39,984 bases of DNA. Source: CAZFUY01 sp964522445 (lineage in GTDB: Bacteria > Pseudomonadota > Gammaproteobacteria > SZUA-229). Made by a program: the position numbers and the translations under genes. The stretch is from positions 1 to 39,984 of the forward strand of contig CAZFUY010000012.1 in NCBI GenBank assembly GCA_964522445.1, written 5' to 3'. Shown here in pieces: positions 1-7,961 of this stretch; within the stretch, counting starts at the first letter, position 1; every line of letters starts with the position of its first letter. The notes beneath the pieces were generated by a model that saw only the letters and a list, made by a program, of their open reading frames with translations, ran no database searches and was not told the origin of the DNA.

Positions 1-39
1 AAAGCAGTGAAATTTTAGTCATTTTTACTCGTGAATATA

Positions 40-55
40 TCGTGCAAAGGTCTCT
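40..55. repeat. Solo terminal-repeat end of a MITE-like element
   Basis: The sequence TCGTGCAAAGGTCTCT matches the right terminal repeat of the element at 37221-37374 over all 16 bases. Only this end is recognised here; no matching left end is visible in positions 1-40, so the rest may lie outside the window or be lost. Confidence 0.5.
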
Positions 56-76
56 TAATATTTATTTTTCTAAATT

Positions 77-568
77 TTAATGACAATGACAGAAATCCAT
101 AACCTGCTCAAAACGAATCTTCGCCTGTTCGGCGCCAATTAACTTTATAATCTTATCCAGATCTGGCCCATGTAAAACACCTGTTAATGCAATACGCACC
201 GGCATAAATAAGGCATTATCTTTAGCGCTGGTTTTTTCCTGTATATGATTTATAAAATAGTCATAATCCTCGCCATGTTGTTCAATAGCTTCTACGGCTG
301 CCTGATAAAAATCATGGCCCGCCTCACAGACAACAACCCGACCTTCATCACCATGAGTTAAATCATCTGTACACAAACATTTAGCCCAGAACAATGCTTC
401 ATCGGCTGACTTTAAACAGGGTTTTACTGTTTCAATAAATAAAATTTTCTTTTCATCCGTTACAAGTTGATGAACCTGCTCACCCATTAATTCCCAGAGT
501 TTATTATTATCTAGCTCTTGCATGATCTTCACCGCGTCATTTGATAAGAGAATATTAGCAAAATTCAC
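77..568 (-). CDS. Freestanding glutamyl-tRNA synthetase anticodon-binding-domain protein
   Basis: This 163-residue protein resembles the C-terminal, tRNA-anticodon-binding part of class I glutamyl-tRNA synthetase (GltX). The clearest stretch is around residues 119-152, with FMPVRIALTG, then HGPDL, then a helix, as at the end of full GltX proteins. The catalytic Rossmann domain with HIGH and KMSKS motifs is absent, and there is no room for it: an in-frame TGA lies eight codons upstream and the divergent phosphatase gene begins at 608. The start is GTG with no clear Shine-Dalgarno sequence, which weakens the case for translation. The protein ends in CHCH, possibly a metal-binding tail. It may be a functional split or accessory tRNA-binding protein, or a decaying remnant of a gltX copy; the uninterrupted frame and well-kept motif favour a retained gene. 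The domain assignment is firm; the function is inferred. Confidence 0.75.
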   Translation of the reverse strand: MNFANILLSNDAVKIMQELDNNKLWELMGEQVHQLVTDEKKILFIETVKPCLKSADEALFWAKCLCTDDLTHGDEGRVVVCEAGHDFYQAAVEAIEQHGEDYDYFINHIQEKTSAKDNALFMPVRIALTGVLHGPDLDKIIKLIGAEQAKIRFEQVMDFCHCH

Positions 569-607
569 GGTACAATTGTTTTCTTTTTCTCAGGGAAAAT
601 ACCAACG

Positions 608-1084
608 ATGATTAAGGTTTTATTTATTTGCATGGGCAATATCTGTCGCTCACCTACAGCCGAAGGTATTTTTCGTCACGCTGTAAATCAGGCCGATTTA
701 GCTGATCAAATTTTTATAGATTCAGCAGGTACACATGCTTACCATGTAGGCAATCCACCTGATCAACGCGCGCAGGCTGCCGCAATTAAACGAAAAATAG
801 ACTTAAGCTCACAAAGAGCACGAAAAGTTGAAACAGATGATTTTGAAGAATTTGATTATATTTTAGCAATGGATCATAGCAACTATTCTGACCTGCAATA
901 TATTTGCCCCAATGGACATGAAGATCGACTTTCCTTATTTCTTGATTTTGCTAACAACTCCAGCGAACAGGAAGTACCTGATCCTTACTATGGCGAAGGC
1001 CAGGGATTTGAGCATGTGCTCGATTTAGTTGAAGATGCGGCTAATGGATTGCTAGCCAGTATTAAAGATAAGCACAGGATTTAG
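608..1084 (+). CDS. Low-molecular-weight protein-tyrosine phosphatase
   Basis: Cytoplasmic phosphatase of the LMW-PTP family, 158 residues, the usual length. The P-loop C-x5-R-S lies at the N-terminus (C8, R14, S15, in ICMGNICRSPT), and the general-acid loop DPYYG has its aspartate at residue 125. Together these define the family, whose members hydrolyse phosphotyrosine or similar phosphate esters through a cysteinyl-phosphate intermediate. It is divergent from the GltX-domain gene, with about 40 bp between start codons, and convergent with rne. A purine-rich AGGGAAAA lies about 10 bases before the ATG. No tyrosine kinase or exopolysaccharide genes are adjacent, so a Wzb-type role is not supported; the physiological substrate is unknown. 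Confidence 0.9.
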   Translation: MIKVLFICMGNICRSPTAEGIFRHAVNQADLADQIFIDSAGTHAYHVGNPPDQRAQAAAIKRKIDLSSQRARKVETDDFEEFDYILAMDHSNYSDLQYICPNGHEDRLSLFLDFANNSSEQEVPDPYYGEGQGFEHVLDLVEDAANGLLASIKDKHRI

Positions 1085-1091
1085 AACTATA

Positions 1092-1160
1092 TGTAGGAGC
1101 GGCTTTAGCCGCGATAGCTTTTACACTAGCAGCTCTATCGCGGCTAAAGCCGCTCCTACA
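1092..1160. repeat. REP-like palindrome, copy 1
   Basis: Perfect inverted repeat with 26-bp arms at 1092-1117 and 1135-1160, beginning TGTAGGAGCGGCTTTAGCCG, around a 17-nt spacer. It sits between the convergent LMW-PTP and rne genes, where the RNA hairpin could end or protect both transcripts. Three related copies lie at 8929, 34905 and 36690. The sequence type resembles the REP elements mobilised by REP-associated tyrosine transposases; no such transposase is in this window. Confidence 0.9.
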
Positions 1161-1202
1161 AAAAACCGGGGGTACTTCTGATTAAGCCTGATTAGAGTAT
1201 CC

Positions 1203-3944
1203 CTAACTGTTTCCCTTGTCTTTATTGCCTTCATATTTATCAACCACTGCCTGAGCAATTGGCTTTGGCTTTTCCTGAGCCGATGCAGGTTTGGACGTAG
1301 CACCATCTGTTGGAAACTCCCACGGCTTACGCGCTTCAGATTTCTTTGCCTGTGGCGGTTTTGCTTCAGGTTTTTTCTCAACTGTTTTGGCTGCTGGAGC
1401 TTTACCAGGCTTTTTATCTACAGTGTTCTGTACTGAATTTTTAGGCGCTTCAACTTTTGGCTGTGGTGTCTGACTTACAGGTTTTTTATCCACTGGCTTT
1501 AAATCTACGGACACTTTCTTTTCAACGGGCTTAGTCGGCGCTGACTTATTCTCTGAAACCGTCTGCTGCTGAACCGATGTGTTTGTTTGTGTATTTGCAG
1601 AAACATTCTGAGAGTTATCTTTTGCTGAACTCTGGCTTTGTGGATTCTGCGTTTTACTTTCCTGTTGCACACTCTCAGTAGATGATTTCTGCTGATTCTG
1701 GTTTTCCTGATTATCCTGATTATCCTGATTATCCTGNNNNNNNNNNNNNNNNNNNNNNNNNNNNNNNNNNNNNNNNNNNNNNNNNNNNNNNNNNNNNNNN
1801 NNNNNNNNNNNNNNNNNNNNNNNNNNNNNNNNNNNNTCCTGATTATCCTGATTATCCTGATTATCCTGCAAGCGATTATCACGACGTGGATTTCTGTTTC
1901 GATTGCGATTTCGATTGCGACCAGCACCACGACGTGTGCCTCGATTATCCCGCTGTTGATTATCCTTACTTTGATTCTCGTTCGGCTGTTTTTCCTGTGA
2001 CCGATTATCCTGTAATTTTTTCTGTTCCTGTGGTTTATTCACATTTTGCTGCTGCGACTTAACCTCACCCTGCGTCTGCTGTGGTTTATTTTGCTGTTTT
2101 TTCTGCTGCGGCTTATTTTGCTGCTGCCTGTTATCAGAACGGTTTTCATTGCGGCGTTTATTATTACGACGACTATTATTTCGCCGCTGATCATTTCTGC
2201 GGCTACCATGTTTTTGCGGCTGCTCTGCACCTTTTGAAGATGGTTTTTTCTTTTCTTCTTCACCACCACCACCAAACAGAGCTTTAAATAATTTCGCAAA
2301 GAAACCAGGCTCAGCAGGCTTAGTGACTATCGGAGCAGGAGCAGCCGGTTTAATAGATTGCACAGCCGGTGCTTCTGCCGCTGCTTGCTGCTCTTTCTTT
2401 TCTGGCATATAAGGTGTGTCATCAATCTCTGCCAGTTGATGAGATGCCTGACCTTCAAAATTACGAGTTTCTGATTTCCGCACACGCGTCACATCATAAT
2501 GCGGTGTCACCATTGAGGCATTTGCAATAATAGAAATTTCTACTTTTGTCCGCGCTTCAATTTCATTTAATGCCTCACGTTTTTCATTAAAAATATAGGT
2601 CGCCACATCCACGGGTACCTGAGTAATAACACGTACGGTATGCTCTTTAAGCGCTTCTTCTTCTGCAATACGCATTAAAGATAAAGACAATGATTCAACA
2701 CTGCGAATAGTGCCATAACCTGTACAGCGAGGGCATACAATTTGAGTTGCTTCACCCAGTGATGGGCGCAGGCGCTGACGAGACATTTCCAGTAAACCAA
2801 AACGAGAAATACGACCAATTTGCACGCGCGCACGATCCACTTTTAAAGCATCACGCAAACGATTTTCCACAGCTCGTTGATTACGCGACTGCATCATATC
2901 GATAAAGTCGATAACCACCAGACCACCTAAATCACGCAAACGTAACTGGCGCGCAATTTCATCAGCTGATTCAAGATTGGTGTTGAGTGCCGTTTCTTCT
3001 ATATCACCACCTTTGGTTGCACGAGCGGAGTTGATATCAATAGAAATTAAAGCTTCAGTATGATCAATAACAATCGCACCACCTGAAGGCAAACTCACTT
3101 CACGCTGGAATGCTGACTCAATCTGACCTTCAATCTGGAAACGATTAAACAGCGGAACACTGTCATCATAAAGCTTAAGTTTGCGTGCGCTATTAGGCAT
3201 TACCTGCTTAACAAAATCCTCTGCTGTTTTATACACATCAGGATTATCAATAACAATTTCGCCAATATCAGTACGGAAGTAATCACGTAAGGCACGAATA
3301 ATGACATTGCTTTCCTGATAAATAAGAAATGGTGCGGCGCGCTCGGCTGAGGCTTTCTCTATGGCACTCCAGATTTGAACCAGATAATCCATATCCCATT
3401 GCAGCTCTTCTGTGCTACGACCCACACCCGCTGTGCGCACAATCAAACCCATGCCTGATGGCACTTCCATCTGACTCATAGCTTCACGGATTTCAGCTCG
3501 GTCTTCGCCTTCAATGCGACGAGAGACACCACCTGCACGAGGGTTGTTTGGCATCAACACCATATAACGGCCAGCCAGGCTGATAAATGTTGTTAAGGCT
3601 GCGCCCTTATTGCCGCGCTCTTCTTTATCCACCTGAATAACAACCTGCGTACCTTCTTTAACGGCTGTTCTTATATCCGGGCGGCCACCGGTTTTACGTG
3701 CTTCATCGGTAAAATAACTGCGTGATATTTCTTTGAAAGGTAAAAAGCCATGGCGATCAGCGCCATAGTCAACAAAAGCAGCTTCCAGACTGGGTTCAAC
3801 CCGGGTAATAGTGCCTTTGTAAATACTGGCTTTTTTCTGTTCTCGTGAAGAGACTTCGATATCCAGATCGTAAAGTTGCTGGCCATCGACCATGGCCACG
3901 CGAATCTCCTCTTTCTGGAGCGCGTTTATTAAAATTCTTTTCAT
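1203..3944 (-). CDS. rne: Ribonuclease E (interrupted by an assembly gap)
   Basis: Endoribonuclease that starts mRNA decay and processes rRNA and tRNA, and scaffolds the degradosome at the inner membrane. The N-terminal half matches E. coli RNase E nearly residue for residue: the S1 domain (about 35-120), catalytic aspartates D303 (IDINSARAT) and D346 (VVIDFIDM), and the zinc-link CPRC with C404 and C407. Residues about 546-560 (GFFAKLFKALFGGG) look like the amphipathic membrane-targeting segment. An Arg/Asn-rich RNA-binding stretch (about 581-602) follows, then Gln/Asn-rich low-complexity sequence with a DNQ tandem repeat. One hundred N (1737-1836) replace about 33 codons inside that repeat, so true length and frame across the gap are uncertain. 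The tail after the repeat is Lys/Pro/Gln-rich; no enolase or PNPase site is recognisable. Confidence 0.97.
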   Translation of the reverse strand: MKRILINALQKEEIRVAMVDGQQLYDLDIEVSSREQKKASIYKGTITRVEPSLEAAFVDYGADRHGFLPFKEISRSYFTDEARKTGGRPDIRTAVKEGTQVVIQVDKEERGNKGAALTTFISLAGRYMVLMPNNPRAGGVSRRIEGEDRAEIREAMSQMEVPSGMGLIVRTAGVGRSTEELQWDMDYLVQIWSAIEKASAERAAPFLIYQESNVIIRALRDYFRTDIGEIVIDNPDVYKTAEDFVKQVMPNSARKLKLYDDSVPLFNRFQIEGQIESAFQREVSLPSGGAIVIDHTEALISIDINSARATKGGDIEETALNTNLESADEIARQLRLRDLGGLVVIDFIDMMQSRNQRAVENRLRDALKVDRARVQIGRISRFGLLEMSRQRLRPSLGEATQIVCPRCTGYGTIRSVESLSLSLMRIAEEEALKEHTVRVITQVPVDVATYIFNEKREALNEIEARTKVEISIIANASMVTPHYDVTRVRKSETRNFEGQASHQLAEIDDTPYMPEKKEQQAAAEAPAVQSIKPAAPAPIVTKPAEPGFFAKLFKALFGGGGEEEKKKPSSKGAEQPQKHGSRRNDQRRNNSRRNNKRRNENRSDNRQQQNKPQQKKQQNKPQQTQGEVKSQQQNVNKPQEQKKLQDNRSQEKQPNENQSKDNQQRDNRGTRRGAGRNRNRNRNRNPRRDNRLQDNQDNQDNQXXXXXXXXXXXXXXXXXXXXXXXXXXXXXXXXXXQDNQDNQDNQENQNQQKSSTESVQQESKTQNPQSQSSAKDNSQNVSANTQTNTSVQQQTVSENKSAPTKPVEKKVSVDLKPVDKKPVSQTPQPKVEAPKNSVQNTVDKKPGKAPAAKTVEKKPEAKPPQAKKSEARKPWEFPTDGATSKPASAQEKPKPIAQAVVDKYEGNKDKGNS
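1706..1867. repeat. 9-bp tandem repeat (GATTATCCT) spanning an N gap
   Basis: Perfect or near-perfect 9-bp units (GATTATCCT on the plus strand) run up to the N block at 1737 and resume at 1837. On the minus strand they encode repeated Asp-Asn-Gln in the RNase E scaffold region. The gap is exactly 100 N, a conventional placeholder, so the number of units is unknown. The unit is a multiple of three, so copy-number changes would keep the rne frame. Confidence 0.9.
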
Positions 3945-4569
3945 TGTTTGATAAACCTAATTCGGATTGCCACCCCAAACTGACAATGGGTTGTGTATTT
4001 TCAACAACACTTGCATGCCCATTACGAACCAGCACAAACAGGCACGCGAAAGCCATATAGCTATCCAGTATGGTGCTATGAAAGGCTTGGGCAAGTTTAT
4101 GCATAGGGGTGATATTCATTAAAATAACCTGTTCCCGGAAGATTCCTGTAAATTCATGAATCAATAAAACTCCGAGAAACCATCAGACTCATATATTTTC
4201 GATATGAATCAAAATTCTGTTGTATACCGCGTTATTCACGCTGTAGATGTAACTGGAAATAAATTCCACTGCCTCATTATAGGCAGTATTTAAAAATAAC
4301 CTGCAAATATCTGAGAAAATCCTGAAAAATTAACCTTTACAGATTTTTCAGAAGTTGCACAGTGTTGCACTGTGTGAGTGTTTGGTCAAGTAAAAGGAAT
4401 TAAGAACTATTGCCTGAATATTTAAGGTAGAGTTTAAATATTAATCAACTTACTTCTTTCTCTGTCTGCTATCGATCATTTCAGGATTAAACAGTCAATC
4501 TATCTGTATTCATCCACACCAGTACCTTATTTATTACCACATTTTTTAAATACTCACCTTATCGGGGGT
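3945..4569. other. Long intergenic region upstream of rne, probable rne leader
   Basis: No convincing gene lies in this 625-bp stretch. The part next to rne probably holds its 5' leader, which in E. coli is long and folds into hairpins that let RNase E repress its own synthesis. A minus-strand frame starting at 4164 enters the rne coding region out of frame and is rejected. Two small palindromes are visible: CTGAAAAAT ... ATTTTTCAG near 4322-4351, and CACAGTG-TTG-CACTGTG at 4358-4374. They could be leader hairpins or operator sites. No match to the known E. coli hairpin was established. Confidence 0.4.
4358..4374. promoter_or_regulatory. Short perfect palindrome upstream of rne
   Basis: CACAGTG-TTG-CACTGTG has perfect 7-bp arms and a 3-nt centre, about 415 bp upstream of the rne start. 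It could be a repressor operator or an RNA hairpin. No factor is recognised. Confidence 0.3.
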
Positions 4570-4598
4570 TTCAGACAATCTATATTGTAGTTTATAAT
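4570..4598 (+). promoter_or_regulatory. Candidate sigma-70 promoter for the PEP-CTERM gene
   Basis: A perfect TATAAT at 4593-4598 lies 17 bp after TTCAGA (4570-4575, four of six matches to TTGACA). A start site near 4605 would give a leader of about 40 nt, with a ribosome binding site (AAGGAAA) about 8 bases before the ATG at 4645. Confidence 0.4.
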
Positions 4599-4644
4599 AA
4601 TATTCTTAAATAACTTAAAATTAATATGTTCAAGGAAATTAAAA

Positions 4645-5253
4645 ATGAAGAATGTAATTAAATCATTGATTTCAGCTACGCTGTTATTAGTAGCATCAAG
4701 CACACAGGCAGTAATCATTGAAGAAGCATGGTTATCATATGATCCCTTTCTGGGAGGGGATGCAGAATACACAGTAACTAATAATTCCAGTAATAGCATA
4801 TATGCCTTTTTTGTTGCCAATGATGATGCAACCAATGTCTCAAGTGTAAATAATGGCTGGGATTCTTATACAGTAGACGCATTCTGGTGGGATAATGCCG
4901 CTTCAAATATCAACTATCTGGGTGGAATTGATAATCCTGTATACACCAGCAGCCTTGGCTCATTTAGTGATTTATTTACAGGTTATAATCAGGCAATAGT
5001 GTATAGCTTTAGCTATTACAACTTAAATGGTCTTGAGGCCTACCCTGACGCACAACCCATTGCAGCAGGTACAACGGTGGGTGGTTTTTACTTTACAACA
5101 AAAGAGCTGGCATCGCCTTTTGTTGCTATTGATATAAACGGTAGAATTATTGATACAGGTGAGGCAGTGCATGTTGTTCCTGTTCCAGCAGCAGCCTGGT
5201 TATTTGCGTCTGGTCTGATTGGCATCGCAGGTATTGCTCGTCGTAAAGCTTAA
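4645..5253 (+). CDS. PEP-CTERM-type sorted exported protein
   Basis: 202-residue exported protein. A signal peptide covers residues 1-22 with probable cleavage after TQA. The C-terminus has the tripartite sorting tail of proteobacterial PEP-CTERM proteins: VPVPAAAWLF, then a short hydrophobic helix, then the basic end ARRKA. Such tails are recognised by an exosortase (EpsH/XrtA family) in the inner membrane. The mature part is rich in Tyr, Asn, Ser and Trp, fits a beta-rich surface or matrix protein, and resembles no enzyme I recognise. It is transcribed alone, with a candidate promoter before it and a clear terminator after it. No exosortase or polysaccharide locus is in the window, so the sorting machinery must lie elsewhere. 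The sorting-signal call is firm; the function is unknown. Confidence 0.85.
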   Translation: MKNVIKSLISATLLLVASSTQAVIIEEAWLSYDPFLGGDAEYTVTNNSSNSIYAFFVANDDATNVSSVNNGWDSYTVDAFWWDNAASNINYLGGIDNPVYTSSLGSFSDLFTGYNQAIVYSFSYYNLNGLEAYPDAQPIAAGTTVGGFYFTTKELASPFVAIDINGRIIDTGEAVHVVPVPAAAWLFASGLIGIAGIARRKA

Positions 5254-5278
5254 ATCGCTTTAAATAAAGTCATCCCAA

Positions 5279-5309
5279 AAAAAACCGGCTCAGGTAGCCG
5301 GTTTTTTTA
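5279..5309. terminator. Rho-independent terminator after the PEP-CTERM gene
   Basis: The stem ACCGGCT / AGCCGGT (5284-5290 and 5296-5302) with loop CAGGT is flanked by an A tract before and T7 after, so it can work in both directions. It separates the PEP-CTERM gene (+) from the convergent small membrane protein gene (-). Confidence 0.9.
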
Positions 5310-5335
5310 TACATTTTATAAAAGCACGCCTAAGA

Positions 5336-5689
5336 TCAGCTTTTAAACTTTGAAGTAGCACGTTCAAAACTGCCACCATCAGCAATCACCGAACCACTAC
5401 CCGCTTTCACTCTGCCTGCCTGATGATGAAAACTACCACCATCCATTCCAGCTCTGTTCATTGTATGAATGGCGTTATTTGCACCAATGGAAGACATATT
5501 TTCAATTCGATAAAATAATGCCAGCACCAGCCCGCTAACCAGTGCCAACATAATCAGGTGAGGTACACTCAATTCATAAACGACAACCGCAACTAGCAGA
5601 AGTAATGCGGAGATAACAAGCTTTGCAACACCACTCACCTGTAAGCCAGAATGAGACTGTTGATGATGAGAAATAGCAATTGATTGCAT
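5336..5689 (-). CDS. Small two-helix membrane protein, third gene of the two-component operon
   Basis: 117-residue protein that I do not recognise. Two hydrophobic segments at about residues 22-41 and 45-61 form a hairpin, and a Gly/Ser-rich hydrophilic tail carries the motif DGGSF twice (DGGSFHH and DGGSFER) separated by AGSGS. It follows the histidine kinase gene on the same strand after 97 bp and has its own ACAGGA ribosome binding site. Its position suggests it is co-transcribed with, and may be a partner or target of, the two-component system, but a separate promoter in the gap is possible. The uninterrupted frame, membrane segments and ribosome binding site support a real gene; the function is unknown. 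Confidence 0.7.
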   Translation of the reverse strand: MQSIAISHHQQSHSGLQVSGVAKLVISALLLLVAVVVYELSVPHLIMLALVSGLVLALFYRIENMSSIGANNAIHTMNRAGMDGGSFHHQAGRVKAGSGSVIADGGSFERATSKFKS

Positions 5690-5786
5690 GACGATTCCTG
5701 TAAGTTAAATTCGATATTTATACTCTACAGAAATACACGTATAGAAAAGGTAAACGCAACATCAAGGGAACGTTAAGACGGCTGAA

Positions 5787-7079
5787 TTAAGATACCTCTG
5801 AATCTGCTACAGAAGCCAGTTGAAGCACTATCAACGCACCGCCTTCAGCCCGGTTACTCAGAGACACCTTCCAGCCGGCCAGCTCACATAACCGCCACAC
5901 CAGCGATAAGCCCAGCCCAGCTCCGCTACCGCTATGATTCCCTCGAACATAAGGCTGAAAAAGATGCTCAGGATTATCAGTGCCAAACCCCGGGCCATTA
6001 TCTTCTACCTGAATAGTATTTTTATCAATTTTCACTTTCACCTGCCCCTGTTCGGTAAAACTAAGCGCATTGCGTAACAGGTTACCCAGCACCATTGATA
6101 AAATAGCATGGTCTACATGCACTTTTAATGGTGCTTTAACGTCAAGAATCACATCGACAGATTTGTGCTGAAATAATGCCTGATAATGCTCAATAACTTC
6201 ACGTGCAACGGTTTCTACATCACATTCAATAGATCGGCTACTGGCATCACCTTTTTCTCTGGCCAGAGCCAGCAAACCGGCAGTAATTTCTTCCATAGAA
6301 TTTGTTGCCCTGGCTATACGTAAAACACGTTTTCGAATACGGGAATCCAGTGTTTCATCAGATAATAACAGTTCGGTAGCACCGTTAATAACGGCTAGCG
6401 GGGTACGTAATTCATGACTGACATCACCGGTAAACAGACGCTCCCGCTCAATAAAATCATGCAGGCGCTGCAGATAAATATCAAAGTCCTCAGCTAGCCT
6501 GCGAACCTCTATCCATGGAAATTCTTCGGCCAGAGGTGCGGGTTCATCTTCAGGGTGCAGCTCTGAGACACGACGTGCCAGCTCATTTACCGGCGCAATC
6601 ATACGCACTGCCAGCCAGCGTCCGGCAAGTGCAGAAATAATGGCTACCAGCAGAACACTCACCGACAGCAAAGTGATAAAACCAGCCTCTCGCTGACGTA
6701 AAGCACTGGTATCATAGAGCACCACAAAACGCTGATCAGCCACGGCACGCACCGCAGCACGGTAACTGATTCCATCCAGTATGAGCGCATGAAGCCCCGG
6801 CTCAAGAGTTCTCACTGCCTCAGGAATCTGAGTCGTTCCACCCTGCTCTGCCACCACATAAGCACGGATCGTTGCTGTACGTTCCGGTAGAGAAAACGGA
6901 TTACGATGACGGCGGGCAATATAATCATCCAGCTCTGCATTAAGGGTGTCATCAATGAGTCGCGCCTCCAGATCTGCAGAGGCGATATAAATAATGGATG
7001 CCAGCACCAGACTAACCACCCCGCCAAAAATTGCCAGAGTGATAGAAAGCCGACTGCGCAAACTCCAGTTAGTGGTCAT
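5787..7079 (-). CDS. Sensor histidine kinase
   Basis: Inner-membrane sensor kinase of the EnvZ/PhoQ-like class, 430 residues. TM1 (about 14-34) and TM2 (about 133-153) bracket a periplasmic domain of about 100 residues that I cannot assign. A HAMP-like linker follows TM2. The HisKA dimerisation domain has the phospho-accepting H222 in DVSHELRTPLAV. The ATPase domain shows the N box (LGNLLRNAL), G1 (VEDNGPGFG) and G2 (GSGAGLGLSLV). Its ATG overlaps the end of the response regulator gene by 11 bp, so the two are translationally coupled. The stimulus is not evident. Confidence 0.95.
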   Translation of the reverse strand: MTTNWSLRSRLSITLAIFGGVVSLVLASIIYIASADLEARLIDDTLNAELDDYIARRHRNPFSLPERTATIRAYVVAEQGGTTQIPEAVRTLEPGLHALILDGISYRAAVRAVADQRFVVLYDTSALRQREAGFITLLSVSVLLVAIISALAGRWLAVRMIAPVNELARRVSELHPEDEPAPLAEEFPWIEVRRLAEDFDIYLQRLHDFIERERLFTGDVSHELRTPLAVINGATELLLSDETLDSRIRKRVLRIARATNSMEEITAGLLALAREKGDASSRSIECDVETVAREVIEHYQALFQHKSVDVILDVKAPLKVHVDHAILSMVLGNLLRNALSFTEQGQVKVKIDKNTIQVEDNGPGFGTDNPEHLFQPYVRGNHSGSGAGLGLSLVWRLCELAGWKVSLSNRAEGGALIVLQLASVADSEVS

Positions 7080-7749
7080 CGGATCGGGCTATCTGGTAAC
7101 CCATGCCACGCACTGTGTGTACAAGAGGCAGTTCAAAGTTACGATCTATGGCTGTACGCAGCACATGAAGATGTGCCCGCAAGGTATCACTATCCGGCAG
7201 GGAGTCACCCCAGATTTTTCGCTCTATAACTTCACGGCTGACGACACCAGGGGATTTTTGCATTAACAGTGCAAGAATTTTTATTGGAATAGGCGGCAGT
7301 TCTATACGCTGACCGCTTCGACTCACCCTTAATGTCTGAGGATCAAATAACAGATCTTCAACCTTTAACTGCTTTTGTGTCACCGCACCTCGCCCTCTGC
7401 GAGCCAGCGCATTAAGACGCACTTCCAGTTCAGGCAACGCAAAAGGCTTTACCAGATAATCATCAGCACCACTATTAAAGCCATCAAGTTTATTATCAAG
7501 GGTGTCACGTGCGGTTAACATCAAAACGGGCGTATCGTGACCTTCATTACGCAGACGGGAACACACTTCGAGACCATCCATTCCCGGTAACATTAAATCA
7601 AGAACAATCACATCATAGGCATTGTTAAGCGCAAAGTTCAGACCTGTAAGCCCATTATAGGCAATATCGACTATATGCCCGCGATCTTCAAAAAACTCAC
7701 TCAGGTTTTCCACCAGATCCGGGTTATCTTCAATGACCAATATATACAT
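7069..7749 (-). CDS. OmpR-family response regulator
   Basis: 226-residue DNA-binding response regulator. In the receiver domain, acidic residues E7/D8, phospho-acceptor D51 (VLDLMLPG), T79 and K101 (LVKPFA) are all present. The C-terminal winged-helix domain ends with HTVRGMGYQIA, typical of the OmpR/PhoB family. It is the first gene of the operon, overlaps the kinase gene by 11 bp and should be phosphorylated by it. A strong inverted repeat lies 66-111 bp upstream, in the gap shared with rluC, and could be its own target. Regulon unknown. Confidence 0.95.
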   Translation of the reverse strand: MYILVIEDNPDLVENLSEFFEDRGHIVDIAYNGLTGLNFALNNAYDVIVLDLMLPGMDGLEVCSRLRNEGHDTPVLMLTARDTLDNKLDGFNSGADDYLVKPFALPELEVRLNALARRGRGAVTQKQLKVEDLLFDPQTLRVSRSGQRIELPPIPIKILALLMQKSPGVVSREVIERKIWGDSLPDSDTLRAHLHVLRTAIDRNFELPLVHTVRGMGYQIARSDDH

Positions 7750-7814
7750 AAACTGACTTTAAATTTAAGAAGACCTGATTTTTACTGTTATGAATAGCTG
7801 TGACACCGCCGGAA

Positions 7815-7860
7815 GCATAGAATAGTATAAACACCCTTTTAGAAAAATACTATTCTAAGC
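7815..7860. promoter_or_regulatory. Inverted repeat between the response regulator and rluC
   Basis: Arms at 7815-7828 and 7847-7860 are inverted repeats (GCATAGAATAGTAT against GCTTAGAATAGTAT, 13 of 14 matching) with an 18-nt spacer. It lies in the divergent region between the response regulator (starts 7749) and rluC (starts 7962). There is no T tract, so it is more likely an operator or mRNA leader hairpin than a terminator. Confidence 0.5.
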
Positions 7861-7961
7861 CCTGTCCAATATGAAATGAGCCTGACCATTTTAAGTTCTT
7901 AGCATCATGCAACACATCAAGGCAATCTACCCCTTACACCAGGTTTGTATTTAGCTGTAAA

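Noticed and set aside
1706..1867. Possible CRISPR-like repeat array
   Set aside because: The unit is 9 bp, contiguous and without spacers, and codes for Asp-Asn-Gln in rne.
1505..2299. Several long frames antisense or out of frame within the rne 3' half
   Set aside because: They arise from the low-complexity and tandem-repeat DNA of rne and translate to repetitive sequence such as RIIRII or PDYPDY.
3796..4164. Open frame on the minus strand overlapping the rne start
   Set aside because: Its second half is rne coding DNA in another frame and its first half shows no family features; it is explained as rne leader.
6812..7266. Frames on both strands within the kinase and regulator genes
   Set aside because: They are shadows of two well-supported genes and have no ribosome binding site or family match.
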